From Candidatus Poribacteria bacterium (GTDB taxonomy: Bacteria > Poribacteria > WGA-4E > WGA-3G), in the NCBI GenBank assembly GCA_022822275.1, contig JAJEBZ010000074.1:1-32533 (forward strand): a stretch of DNA of 32,533 nucleotides. The letters run 5' to 3'. The position numbers and the translations under genes are program-made. Positions 14,458-22,651 of this stretch are shown one piece after another (positions within the stretch are counted from its first letter, which is position 1; each line of letters begins with the position of its first letter). Below the pieces are notes generated by a model. It was given only the letters and a program-made list of their open reading frames with translations. It had not been told where the DNA came from and did no database searches.

Positions 14458-14940
14458 ACAAAAAGTTAACATTATGAGCTGCTACCTGACGCGCAGCACA
14501 TAAGACACGCATTGAAGCACGTTCCAATGCAACAACAAAAAACCCACAGCGGGACACCTTGGACAAAGCAGGGTGTGCATGCAGGCACGAAAATATTGCA
14601 GATGCTAAAACCTGCAATATGACTTTTTAATAAAAATATTAACGAATGTGAATCTGGAGGGGGGGGGTAACTTATAGTTAATATAAGGACGACAAATATT
14701 ATGTATGAAAACACCCTGATCAGATAATAGGTATCTAAGACGTACATTTCTGATTTGTGATTTTGTTTGTCGGTTTCTCATCAGGTAAACCCCAAGTGTA
14801 AAAAAACGAAATAGCAAAAACAAACATAGTATACCTTAAAATTTCAATGAGTGTCAAATCTTTTTTAATAAATTATACTTATAAATCGGATTTTTTGTTT
14901 TTTGGCAGAAAATTTATGAGTTTCATGTTGGATTTCTTGT
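14458..14940. other. 483-nt gene-free stretch with several hairpins and a G9 run
   Basis: No convincing gene is present. It contains small inverted repeats (GCATTG with CAATGC around 14510-14535, GCTGC with GCAGC around 14479-14497, and CCC with GGG near 14550). It also has a strong hairpin with a T-run at 14593-14628 and a homopolymer of nine G at 14659-14667. The minus strand has one reading frame with an odd Cys cluster (CCCIGTCFNACLMCC) but no start or Shine-Dalgarno. A structured RNA is possible but unassigned. Confidence 0.4.
14593..14628 (+). terminator. hairpin plus T-run, terminator-like on the plus strand
   Basis: ATATTGCAG (14593-14601) and CTGCAATAT (14612-14620) form a perfect 9-bp stem with a 10-nt loop, followed by gacTTTTT (14621-14628). 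No plus-strand gene is known upstream. Read on the minus strand it is followed only by TTTT, so it could also act as a weak terminator for the DUF711 transcript. Confidence 0.45.
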
Positions 14941-16071
14941 CTATATCTGCATCACTGCAGTGTTCGTGAGATAGGGCGACTGAAATTGGGTTATATCGCC
15001 TGCCTTGAGCCCGGGGACAGGGAAAAGACGGACAGATAGGGGTTTTTTGAGCTGCATTGAGAGGGTTGCAACATCAGATAATATAGCAGTGATCTGTTCT
15101 GTAGAAGCATCGCCGGGGATTGGAATTGTGTCCAACCCTGTTCCACAGACGGTGGAATAGAGGAGGAGACTGTCTAAATTGAAATAGCATTCTTCACTAC
15201 GTTTGCCGAGTCCGATGTCTTCCAGCACTGGTAGCATCAATCCAGAGTATCCACACAGTGGCAAGGAGAGTGACTTAAGGGTTCGCGTGATACCTGCGGA
15301 GGCTGTCAAGGTGCCGCTATCACCGAAGCAACCTGGGAGGAGTTGTTCCATTGCATAAGCGATGCTGTCATCACCCATCGGTGCAAGAGACACGTCAATA
15401 CCGACAAACTTGATACCCCAGTCTTTTGCGATGGTTTCTGCAAGTGCGACAACTTTCTGTCCTTCCGCTTCCATTATTGTTTTCATATTTTGCAAACCGG
15501 CTTCTAAATTCGGAGCATCAGCGAAAGCATCTTGGACGAGGTCAATCGCTTGCCATCCGATGCTGAAATTAGTTCTGGTGTCGCGCCAGTATGCTGCTGG
15601 GAAGAAGGGGGTGTTTGGTGGGCAGTTCATCAGCGCAGCAAAGCGGAGGTTTCCGTAGCCTGCTTTGGTATGGTGTGCTATCTGCCGGATGATGTCGGCA
15701 GTGGTTTCTGCAATGCCTGGCACGACCTGTCCGGCATCTGACGTTAGGGTTACGGTTGCAAAGAGTATTTCGCTTCTTATTATTACATCTGCGACCTGTG
15801 CAAGGTGTGTTGCTGTGCATCGTTTCTCTGGTGGAATTGTGCCTAAGCTCAGAAACTCAATCCCTAATGCTTGCGCATCGTTCTCTAACGCAAGGATTGT
15901 TTCAATATCTCTGTGTTCATCCCAGATTTGGCAGCTAACACGTGTCGTTTGAACTTCGTAACCGTTCGCTTCAATGTTCGTTTTGCAGGCGGTATTAAAT
16001 TTTGCGGCACGTTGGAGTTGGTAAGAGGAAAATGGGAACGGGATGCCTGTGGTAATTGTACGTATTTTCAT
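14941..16071 (-). CDS. DUF711 family protein
   Basis: This 376-aa protein belongs to DUF711 (UPF0210-related, COG2848-like). It shows the N-terminal IRTITTGI, the central GIKFVGIDVSLAPMGDDSIAYAME and the conserved CGTGLDTIPIPGD near the C-terminus (about 310-322). The family fold resembles glycyl-radical enzymes of the pyruvate-formate-lyase type, but no radical Gly motif is obvious and no activity is established. Cytoplasmic, no signal peptide. No Shine-Dalgarno precedes the ATG. The start-codon context AAAACACATGAAAAT is duplicated out of frame 40 nt upstream. It lies 75 nt downstream of accA and may share its transcript. Confidence 0.85.
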   Translation of the reverse strand: MKIRTITTGIPFPFSSYQLQRAAKFNTACKTNIEANGYEVQTTRVSCQIWDEHRDIETILALENDAQALGIEFLSLGTIPPEKRCTATHLAQVADVIIRSEILFATVTLTSDAGQVVPGIAETTADIIRQIAHHTKAGYGNLRFAALMNCPPNTPFFPAAYWRDTRTNFSIGWQAIDLVQDAFADAPNLEAGLQNMKTIMEAEGQKVVALAETIAKDWGIKFVGIDVSLAPMGDDSIAYAMEQLLPGCFGDSGTLTASAGITRTLKSLSLPLCGYSGLMLPVLEDIGLGKRSEECYFNLDSLLLYSTVCGTGLDTIPIPGDASTEQITAILSDVATLSMQLKKPLSVRLFPVPGLKAGDITQFQSPYLTNTAVMQI

Positions 16072-16146
16072 GTGTTTTTGTATGTTGTTTTTGTGAAAGT
16101 AGGATTTTCATGTGTTTTGTGTATTTTAGAGTTATATATTGTGGTA

Positions 16147-17118
16147 TTAATTTTCATCTTCTCCGTAAAGTCCGAGATTTCTATAACGTTCATGCCGTTG
16201 TTGGACGAGTTGTTTTTCTGTCATCTGTAGCAATTCATTGAGATGTTTTCGCATTGCGCGTTTGACGCTGCGAACAGCTGCCTCAGGGTCTCTATGTGCG
16301 CCTCCGAGGGGTTCGCGAATAACTTGGTCAATGACACCAAACTTTAGCAGGTCTGGTGCGGTGGGTTTATAGCCTTCAGTGGCTTCAGGTGCGTGTTCGC
16401 CTTTGTCTTTCCATACGATTCCACTGCATGCTTCGGGTGGTGCCACGCAGTAGACGGCATATTCCATCATCAGCACGCGATTACCGACAGCAATTGCCAA
16501 CGCGCCTCCGCTGCCACCTTCACCAATGATAATGACAAGAATCGGGACACGCATCTGTATCATTTCAGCGAGATTGTCAGCGATGGCTGCCGCTTGTCCG
16601 TATTCTTCGGAACGGAGGTCAAAATGCGCGCCTGGCGTATCAACAAAACAGATTAAGGGGCGGTTATATTTGTTTGCCAACTGCATCAAACGTCTCGCTT
16701 TTCGGTATCCCTCTGGGTGTGTGTATCCGAAGTTCATCTCCTGCCGTTCTTCAAGGTTCGTTCCTTTTTGTTGTGCCAGGTAGACGATAGAGTGTTCATC
16801 AAACCACGCTAAGCCGCCGATGAGTGCGCGGTCATCCCCGTATAACTTATCGCTTCGGAGTTCAACAGGATCGTCAAGAAGTTCGTTGATATAGAGGGAA
16901 GATTGTGGTCGTTGTGGGTGTCGCGCTAACCGTACTTTATCCCACCGACTCAGTTTTTGAAACGTTTGTTTTGTGAGTGTGTCTGCATTCTGTTTCAATG
17001 CAGCAATGCCTTCTGAAAGGTCTAACTCTGGATGTTCTTCTGTAAAAGCGTCCAGTTGTATCAGGTGGCGTTCCAACTCTATAAGCGGTTTTTCAAAATC
17101 TAATTCTGTTGAATTCAC
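16147..17118 (-). CDS. accA: acetyl-CoA carboxylase carboxyltransferase subunit alpha
   Basis: AccA, with AccD, transfers the carboxyl group from biotin to acetyl-CoA in the first step of fatty-acid synthesis. The 323-aa form starts at a GTG (17118) with AGAGG 7 nt upstream. A TTG at 17133 would overlap the dprA stop and is less likely. It shows LDFEKPLIELERHL at the N-terminus, then GYTHPEGYRKARRLMQLA, the PLICFVDTPGAHFDLRSEE core and GEGGSGGALAIAVGNRVLMM. AVYCVAPPEACSGIVWKD and a C-terminal coiled helix follow. No accD is in the window. It follows dprA by 11 nt, so both are probably transcribed together. Confidence 0.96.
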   Translation of the reverse strand: MNSTELDFEKPLIELERHLIQLDAFTEEHPELDLSEGIAALKQNADTLTKQTFQKLSRWDKVRLARHPQRPQSSLYINELLDDPVELRSDKLYGDDRALIGGLAWFDEHSIVYLAQQKGTNLEERQEMNFGYTHPEGYRKARRLMQLANKYNRPLICFVDTPGAHFDLRSEEYGQAAAIADNLAEMIQMRVPILVIIIGEGGSGGALAIAVGNRVLMMEYAVYCVAPPEACSGIVWKDKGEHAPEATEGYKPTAPDLLKFGVIDQVIREPLGGAHRDPEAAVRSVKRAMRKHLNELLQMTEKQLVQQRHERYRNLGLYGEDEN

Positions 17119-17129
17119 AATTATACCTC

Positions 17130-18344
17130 TCAAATAGTTTTAGCAAACTGTTTACCAGGCAGCTGTTCAATAGCACCTTTGAGTTCTAACATCAGCAAGG
17201 CACTTGATACTTGACTAATTGACAGCTGCGTTGTTCGGACAATAGCATCAATATGTGTTGAAGGGACTTCAATTGCATCAAACACCGTTTTTTCATCGGC
17301 TGTTAAATCTGGCGGTGGTGGTTTAGGTAAAGGCTTTTTCTTATCAGTTTCGGTTGATTTTGGTAAGGTGCTGCTTGTGCCTTCAAGATTGCCCCTGTTT
17401 ACGAGCGGTGTTTCCGTCCCTCTATCTGCTTCTGAAGTTGGTGTAATAGTGGATATTTGGTTTATGATGTGATGTGGCAGTGCTTCTATTAGATCGTCTA
17501 CTGTGCTGATGAGTTTTGCCCCGTTATCAATTAACTTGTGTGTGCCGGTTGATAATTCAGAGAAGATTTCCCCTGGTACAGCGAATACTTCTCTACCTTG
17601 TTCACTTGCGAGACGTGCGGTGATAAGTGCACCACTTCTATTTGAAGCTTCAACCACAACGGTTCCGAGTGTTAATCCGCTAATGATTCGGTTGCGTCTT
17701 GGAAAGTTCTCTGCTCTCGGTTTCATCCCCATCGGAAATTCAGATATCAATGCCCCAGATTCAACGACTTTCTCCACCAATTCACTATTTCCTGCTGGGT
17801 ATATGAGACTGAGTCCGTTTCCCATCACAGCGATTGTTCTACCCCCAGCTTCCAATGAGCCTCTGTGTGCACAGGTGTCTATACCTTTTGCGAACCCACT
17901 GACAACTGTCAAACCACGGTTCGCGAGTTGGTGTGCTAATTGATAACTGACACGTCGTCCATAATCTTTTGCTTCTCTGGAACCGACAATAGCGATGCTA
18001 AGTGCGTCTTCTGGTTTCAATTCACCTCTGACGTAAAGTAACAGGGGTGGTGGGTTAACTTCCTTCAACAGGGATGGATACGATGTGTCGTAGTAGGTTA
18101 TTATTTGACACCCATATTCCTGTATCAAATCCAATTCGCGTTCTAATGGACATCCGAGTTTTCTTTGGGTTAAACGATTTCGTGCGTTTGCAGAAAGTTC
18201 TCCGACTTTTTCCAATTCCTCTGGCGTGGCGTTGAGTACTTTTTCTGCACTACCCAATATATTGACTAAGAATAGGACAGTTTTCGGTCCAACTCCTTGA
18301 ATCAGGCTAAGATGTAGAAGATTTTTTGTTTCCTGAGATAGCAT
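17130..18344 (-). CDS. dprA: DNA-processing protein DprA (Smf)
   Basis: DprA loads RecA onto incoming single-stranded DNA during transformation and is widespread also in non-competent bacteria. The 404-aa protein has the usual order. An N-terminal SAM/HhH-like region covers about residues 5-65 (LIQGVGPKTVLFLVNILGS). The Rossmann core follows with AIVGSREAKDYGRR, VSGFAKGIDTCAHRGSLEAGG, IYPAGN, SEFPMGMKPRAENFPRRNRI and SGLTLGTVVVEAS. A low-complexity Thr/Pro/Lys linker (about 305-345) leads to the C-terminal winged helix (IDAIVRTTQLSISQVSSALLMLELKG). The chosen ATG (18344) follows an in-frame GTG by one codon; the Shine-Dalgarno is weak. It is the first gene of a dprA-accA unit. Confidence 0.96.
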   Translation of the reverse strand: MLSQETKNLLHLSLIQGVGPKTVLFLVNILGSAEKVLNATPEELEKVGELSANARNRLTQRKLGCPLERELDLIQEYGCQIITYYDTSYPSLLKEVNPPPLLLYVRGELKPEDALSIAIVGSREAKDYGRRVSYQLAHQLANRGLTVVSGFAKGIDTCAHRGSLEAGGRTIAVMGNGLSLIYPAGNSELVEKVVESGALISEFPMGMKPRAENFPRRNRIISGLTLGTVVVEASNRSGALITARLASEQGREVFAVPGEIFSELSTGTHKLIDNGAKLISTVDDLIEALPHHIINQISTITPTSEADRGTETPLVNRGNLEGTSSTLPKSTETDKKKPLPKPPPPDLTADEKTVFDAIEVPSTHIDAIVRTTQLSISQVSSALLMLELKGAIEQLPGKQFAKTI

Positions 18345-18412
18345 CACCTAAATTATTATGCTCCTGAAAACCATTGAAGATTTGGACTGCCTATGATATT
18401 GGTTCATTATTA

Positions 18413-18985
18413 TTACATTGAGGTAGTTTCGGGTGTTGGGAGCGCGTAATAGAGTTCGATCTCCTGAATATTCCTGTATTCAGCGGCAGATGGTGCACCT
18501 GTTTCTGATCGTTTTGACCGACTCTGTCCGCCGATGCGTCGGGATTCCCATCTACGTGGAACTTTGAGTCGAAACTTCTTTGTCACAATAGGGTCTCTCA
18601 GTGTGTATTTATAGACAGGACGCATGTTGTCGCGCACATCTTTTATTGTTACCCACTTTCCCTCTTCATCCATATATTGCATAAGAAAGAATTCCAATTG
18701 TCCTTCTTTTGCTTTGACAACAATTTGTTGGATTGTCTGGGGGACGTTCCAGCTTAACACAGCCTCGGTGAATTTATCTGATTCTTCTTGTGCTGCTTGG
18801 CTTCGATCCGCTTCAACTATCGTTGAAGTTCTTCCTTCCGTATATAAGTTGTCATCATGAAACTTTGAATCTTTGCTGGCGGCTCTTATTGCAACGTTCT
18901 CGCTCCAGTTTAGCGACGGACTTGAGGAGAGAACACATCCAGATATCCCAACAAGCATACATAAGAATAATGTACCGAAACGCAT
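18413..18985 (-). CDS. lipoprotein with discoidin-like (F5/8 type C) fold
   Basis: This 190-aa protein has a clear lipoprotein signal (VGISGC, C17). The mature part looks like a carbohydrate-binding-type jelly roll: NWSENVAIRAASKDSKFHDD, then EAVLSWNVPQTIQQIVVKA, LMQYMDEEGKWVTIKDVRDN and KKFRLKVPR with the terminal YRNIQEIELYYAL strand. The order resembles F5/8 type C domains. It is similar in layout to the next gene (WSE..., strand with ...RRIVIHSE, KIKEIELYGY), so the two are probably diverged paralogues. AAGGAGG lies 5 nt before the ATG. Ligand unknown; it may bind cell-surface or extracellular glycans. Confidence 0.75.
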   Translation of the reverse strand: MRFGTLFLCMLVGISGCVLSSSPSLNWSENVAIRAASKDSKFHDDNLYTEGRTSTIVEADRSQAAQEESDKFTEAVLSWNVPQTIQQIVVKAKEGQLEFFLMQYMDEEGKWVTIKDVRDNMRPVYKYTLRDPIVTKKFRLKVPRRWESRRIGGQSRSKRSETGAPSAAEYRNIQEIELYYALPTPETTSM

Positions 18986-19066
18986 TTATTCCTCCTTATT
19001 GTGTAGTTATATTTGTACAACATTCTACCAATGTTTTGTTGGTAAAATGTCCGTACCGATATTGTT

Positions 19067-19711
19067 TTATTCTGTATTCAATAAATCATCAAGTTCTTTC
19101 TCACGGTTTTCAGCTGCGGTGTTTTCCTTTGTTTGTTCAACAGTTTTATATCCGTAAAGTTCGATTTCCTTGATTTTCCCTTGTGCGCGACGATTTTGAC
19201 CGAATCCTCTGAAACCACCGCCACCACTCCGTGCGCGCTGACTTCGTTTCAGGTTTGCATCGTCTGTAGTTGATAAAACTCTAAGCCGAATGCGGTTTGT
19301 AGGGTGGGAGATTAAGACAGGGATCTCAATCGGGTTAGTTTTGACAGTTTTTATCTCTTTGATTAATTTCCAGTCCGTATCCTTGACAATTCCCCCTTGA
19401 TCAGCGAAGATATCAAATGTTTTTAGGTTTTCGGAATGTATAACGATTCTACGGATGACCTTTTCTGCTGGTAACGTAATAATAACTTCAGGGGCAGGAT
19501 TTGATCCCATCGCGGAACTTGCAGTTGCGGGGAGTGTCGTTTCACCGATTGTGTTAATATCTCCATCAATCATTGATGGACTGGTTGATGTAGTTCCTTC
19601 AAGAAGCGAGTAGTTTTCACTCCATTCTTGTTGGGAAAGCAACGCACTACAACCTACCAGAACAACAGCAAAACAGATAAATGAAAAATGAATAACATTT
19701 TTAATAAGCAT
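19067..19711 (-). CDS. lipoprotein with discoidin-like fold, paralogue of the neighbour
   Basis: This 214-aa protein has a lipoprotein signal (VVLVGC, C21). It has a discoidin-like layout: EWSENYSLLEGTTSTSPSMI, DGDINTIGETTLPA, PEVIITLPAEKVIRRIVIHS, DWKLIKEIKTVK, NRIRLRVLSTTD and KIKEIELYGYK. A Gly/Arg insertion (RSGGGGFRGFGQNRRAQG) lies before the last strand, where the neighbour has RWESRRIGGQSRSKRS. Shared architecture and the shared terminal IEIELY-like strand support paralogy. AAGGAG lies 8 nt before the ATG. The 81-nt gap between the two genes suggests one transcript. Confidence 0.75.
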   Translation of the reverse strand: MLIKNVIHFSFICFAVVLVGCSALLSQQEWSENYSLLEGTTSTSPSMIDGDINTIGETTLPATASSAMGSNPAPEVIITLPAEKVIRRIVIHSENLKTFDIFADQGGIVKDTDWKLIKEIKTVKTNPIEIPVLISHPTNRIRLRVLSTTDDANLKRSQRARSGGGGFRGFGQNRRAQGKIKEIELYGYKTVEQTKENTAAENREKELDDLLNTE

Positions 19712-19886
19712 GATTTTTACTCCTTATTGCACACAGTTTTTGCGTGCGTAAATATTGCAGTTAATACTGCTGAACCCACCACTATGCCTTTATTATGCTG
19801 TGTGGGTTTTAACTCAAAATAATTTACCTAAGTGAATAACTACTTTTTTAGACACGGATTAAACCTAAGATGTTCAATGTTTGTGT

Positions 19887-21344
19887 TTAAGATATAAATT
19901 TCCAAGTTGATCCTTCATGAGTGTCCTGAATTTCAATATTCAGTTGTTTCAGTCTATCACGGATTTTATCTGATGTATCCCAATCTTTTTGGTTTCGTGC
20001 GTCTTGTCTAATCTCTAATAGGAGTTCAAGCAGTGGATTGAGATATTCCGCGGTGTTGCTGGTATCCTCCTCGTTTTCTGTATAGATGCCAAGAACTTGA
20101 CAGGTTTCGTATAGGGTTTTACGGGCTTTTGCTAAAGTGTTTGAGGAAACACCGTTAGAATTTGCTATAGACTTATTAACGTGGCTGACAAGAGAGAAAA
20201 TTGCCCCCATTGCTTGTGCTGTATTGAAATCGGTATTCATAGCATCAGTAAATTGTGCCTGCATGTTCTCTATTGCCGAAAGAAGTGAGATGTCAGCTTT
20301 GGAAACATCTAACGTTTGCGTGGTTTTATCATCTGAGGTTTCGTTTGTATCTTCGTCATATTTTTTCAGTGTTTCTAAACAGTTGTTCAAACGTTTTAGT
20401 GCGGATTCAGATTTTTGCAGGCTTTCCAAACTGTAATCAAGTGGATGTCGGTATTGTGCAGAAATGAGAAAATGACGGATTGCTTCTGCGGGGTATCTGT
20501 CCAATGCGTCTCGTAAGAAGATAAAGTTTCTTTCAGATTTACCCATCCGTCTACCGTCTATTTTCAGGAACGCGACGTGGACCCAGTAACGCGCAAAGGG
20601 TTTGCCTGTTGCCAATTCGCTCTGTGCGATTTCGTTTTCGTGATGTGGGAACAGTAAGTCTTCACCTCCCGCATGGATATCAATCGTTTCACCCAGATGT
20701 TTCATCGCCATAGACGAACATTCTATATGCCATCCGGGTCTTCCGGGTCCCCATGGGCTCTCCCAATATGGTTCTCCCGGTTTTGCTGCCTTCCACATGT
20801 CAAAATCGCGCGGGTCTTCCTTACGTTTATCCACTTCAACGCGTGCACCTGCTAACAAATCCTCCGGTTTACGTCTGGATAGTTTGCCGTATTCACTGAA
20901 TTTATTGACGCGATAATAGACGCTACCATCAACGACATAAGCTGCGTCTTTATCAATAAGTGTTTGGATCAGGTCAATCATCTCTGAAATGTGTTCAGTC
21001 GCTTTCGGGTGTACATCTGCGGATTGGATTCCGAGTCTTTGTGTATCCTCAAAGTATGCTTCACAGTTCGACTGAGCAAGCTGGCTGGAACTGATACCGA
21101 GGGTTTGTGCCCGTGCAATAATCTTATCATCAATATCAGTTACATTTTGAACTAATTTGACAGTATATCCGCTGTATTCAAGATACCTTCTTATAATATC
21201 TGTAACGAGTGCTGTTCGAGCATTACCGATGTGTATATAATCATAGACGGTGGGACCGCAACTGTACATTGACACTTGTCCCTCCCTTAACGGTGTAAAA
21301 TCCTCAAGTTGTCGGCTAAGGGAATTATATATTTTCAATCCCAT
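19887..21344 (-). CDS. cysS: cysteinyl-tRNA synthetase
   Basis: Class I synthetase charging tRNA-Cys, 485 aa, the usual length. Zinc ligands C29, C209, H234 and E238 are all present (SCGPTVYDYIHIGN, WHIECSSMAM, FPHHENE). The HIGH motif is HIGN (38-41). The KMSKS loop reads RMGKS (266-270) in GRRMGKSERNF, an unusual form, though the key Lys is kept. The C-terminal anticodon-binding part ends with LLLEIRQDARNQKDWDTSDK and IRDRLKQLNIEIQDT. AAGGA lies 9 nt upstream of the ATG. It comes after ispF by 61 nt, in a conserved radA-yacL-ispD-ispF-cysS order. Confidence 0.97.
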   Translation of the reverse strand: MGLKIYNSLSRQLEDFTPLREGQVSMYSCGPTVYDYIHIGNARTALVTDIIRRYLEYSGYTVKLVQNVTDIDDKIIARAQTLGISSSQLAQSNCEAYFEDTQRLGIQSADVHPKATEHISEMIDLIQTLIDKDAAYVVDGSVYYRVNKFSEYGKLSRRKPEDLLAGARVEVDKRKEDPRDFDMWKAAKPGEPYWESPWGPGRPGWHIECSSMAMKHLGETIDIHAGGEDLLFPHHENEIAQSELATGKPFARYWVHVAFLKIDGRRMGKSERNFIFLRDALDRYPAEAIRHFLISAQYRHPLDYSLESLQKSESALKRLNNCLETLKKYDEDTNETSDDKTTQTLDVSKADISLLSAIENMQAQFTDAMNTDFNTAQAMGAIFSLVSHVNKSIANSNGVSSNTLAKARKTLYETCQVLGIYTENEEDTSNTAEYLNPLLELLLEIRQDARNQKDWDTSDKIRDRLKQLNIEIQDTHEGSTWKFIS

Positions 21345-21405
21345 TCAATTTTCCTTCATATATTGATGAACGCACATAAATTGTACAACAACGAAGCACA
21401 AAGAT

Positions 21406-21885
21406 TTATGATTGAGTTTTGGAAAGGCATACAACTGCTTGTGCTACGATTGCTTTTCCTTCACCTACAATTCCTAATCCTTCTGCGGTAGTTGCTTTCA
21501 CACTTACCTGTGTCTCTGTTATACCTAATGTTCTTGCGAGAACACGCCGCATTTGCGAGATATAGGGTGCCAATTTCGGTTTTTGTGCAATTACTGTGCT
21601 GTCAACGTTTTCAATTACATATTCTTGTTCTTTAATCTTCGCTGTGATAGTGCGAAGAAAAACTTGACTGTCCATTCCAGCGTAACTTTTGTCTGTATCT
21701 GGAAAATGTGTTCCGATGTCTCCTAACGCTGCTGCGCCTAAGATAGCATCACAGATGGCATGTGTCAACACATCCGCATCTGAATGTCCGAACAATCCTA
21801 AATGATAAGGAATTTCTACGCCGCCCAAAATTAGTTTTCTATTCTCAACAAGTTGATGAACGTCGTATCCGATTCCTATCCGCAT
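21406..21885 (-). CDS. ispF: 2-C-methyl-D-erythritol 2,4-cyclodiphosphate synthase
   Basis: IspF cyclises the CDP-ME2P intermediate of the MEP isoprenoid pathway. The 159-aa protein is full length. Metal ligands D8 and H10 lie in GYDVHQ and H42 in [11 protein letters not shown]. Other motifs are [18 protein letters not shown] and the C-terminal [22 protein letters not shown]. It starts 22 nt after ispD, so the two are co-transcribed and catalyse consecutive parts of the same pathway (IspE lies elsewhere). Confidence 0.97.
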   Translation of the reverse strand: MRIGIGYDVHQLVENRKLILGGVEIPYHLGLFGHSDADVLTHAICDAILGAAALGDIGTHFPDTDKSYAGMDSQVFLRTITAKIKEQEYVIENVDSTVIAQKPKLAPYISQMRRVLARTLGITETQVSVKATTAEGLGIVGEGKAIVAQAVVCLSKTQS

Positions 21886-21907
21886 CTTATGTCCAATATA
21901 TTATACC

Positions 21908-22651
21908 TTATGTTCTATCATTTAGCAAAGTTTCGGCGATCTGCAAATCTTCTGTTGTGGTTATTTTTATATTTTTATAGCTGCCCATTACCAATTTTAC
22001 AGGTATCCCGAGTATTTCAACTAATGCAGCGTCATCAGTTGCACATATTCCATCCTGAATTGCCTTTCTGTGTGCTTCTACCAGTAAAGATTTTCGAAAG
22101 ACTTGTGGTGTCTGTACTCGCCACAACCGATCTCTATCTGGTGTCCGATCAATGAAATTGTCAGCGTTTGCGATTTTAATAGTTTCTTTTACAGGCACAG
22201 CAGAAACACTGGCACCGTATTTTGCTGCTGCATTGAGACATGCGAATATTATGTCGTCCTTGATAAAGGGACGTACGCCATCATGGACAGCAACATAATC
22301 TACATCATTTGAGATCGAACGAAGTCCGTTGAATACAGAATCTTGACGTGTTTTTCCGCCCGGTACCAATTCACGGACCTTCTTATATTGATAAGGCATA
22401 AGTACGTTTTTTCTGCAAGTATCAAGATCGGCTGCATTTACAATTACAAGGATTTCATCAATGACACTGTTCTGTTCAAACTGATCTATTGTATGGGACA
22501 AAATTGGTTTATCACCTAACATTAGATAGGGTTTTCTGATGGACGATTCCATGCGGCTGCCTTGTCCTGCAGCAGCGATGAGTACGGATATTTTGGAGTT
22601 CGTTAAAGTCCAACCGAGTGATTTATCCGTATCCGACTTTGTTTCAATCAT
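21908..22651 (-). CDS. ispD: 2-C-methyl-D-erythritol 4-phosphate cytidylyltransferase
   Basis: IspD attaches CMP to methylerythritol phosphate in the MEP pathway. The 247-aa protein has the nucleotide-binding signature LIAAAGQGSRMESSIRKPYL (about 24-43), then VPGGKTRQDSVFNGL, VAVHDGVRPF, WRVQTPQVFR and TDDAALVE. About 18 residues precede the core, a slightly longer N-terminus than usual. The ATG overlaps the TGA of the YacL-like gene by 4 nt (ATGA), which indicates coupling. A later start is possible but the overlap supports this one. Confidence 0.96.
   Translation of the reverse strand: MIETKSDTDKSLGWTLTNSKISVLIAAAGQGSRMESSIRKPYLMLGDKPILSHTIDQFEQNSVIDEILVIVNAADLDTCRKNVLMPYQYKKVRELVPGGKTRQDSVFNGLRSISNDVDYVAVHDGVRPFIKDDIIFACLNAAAKYGASVSAVPVKETIKIANADNFIDRTPDRDRLWRVQTPQVFRKSLLVEAHRKAIQDGICATDDAALVEILGIPVKLVMGSYKNIKITTTEDLQIAETLLNDRT

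Noticed and set aside
14476-14492. Minus-strand GTCAGGTAGCAGC resembles the SRP RNA core.
   Set aside because: The essential GGAA-type tetraloop segment is absent and the flanking helix does not fit, so this is probably chance.
14472-14747. 91-codon minus-strand frame with a C-terminal Cys cluster (CCCIGTCFNACLMCC).
   Set aside because: No Shine-Dalgarno for any start, a hydrophobic unrelated N-terminal part, and overlap with hairpins. Kept only as a remark in the gap entry.
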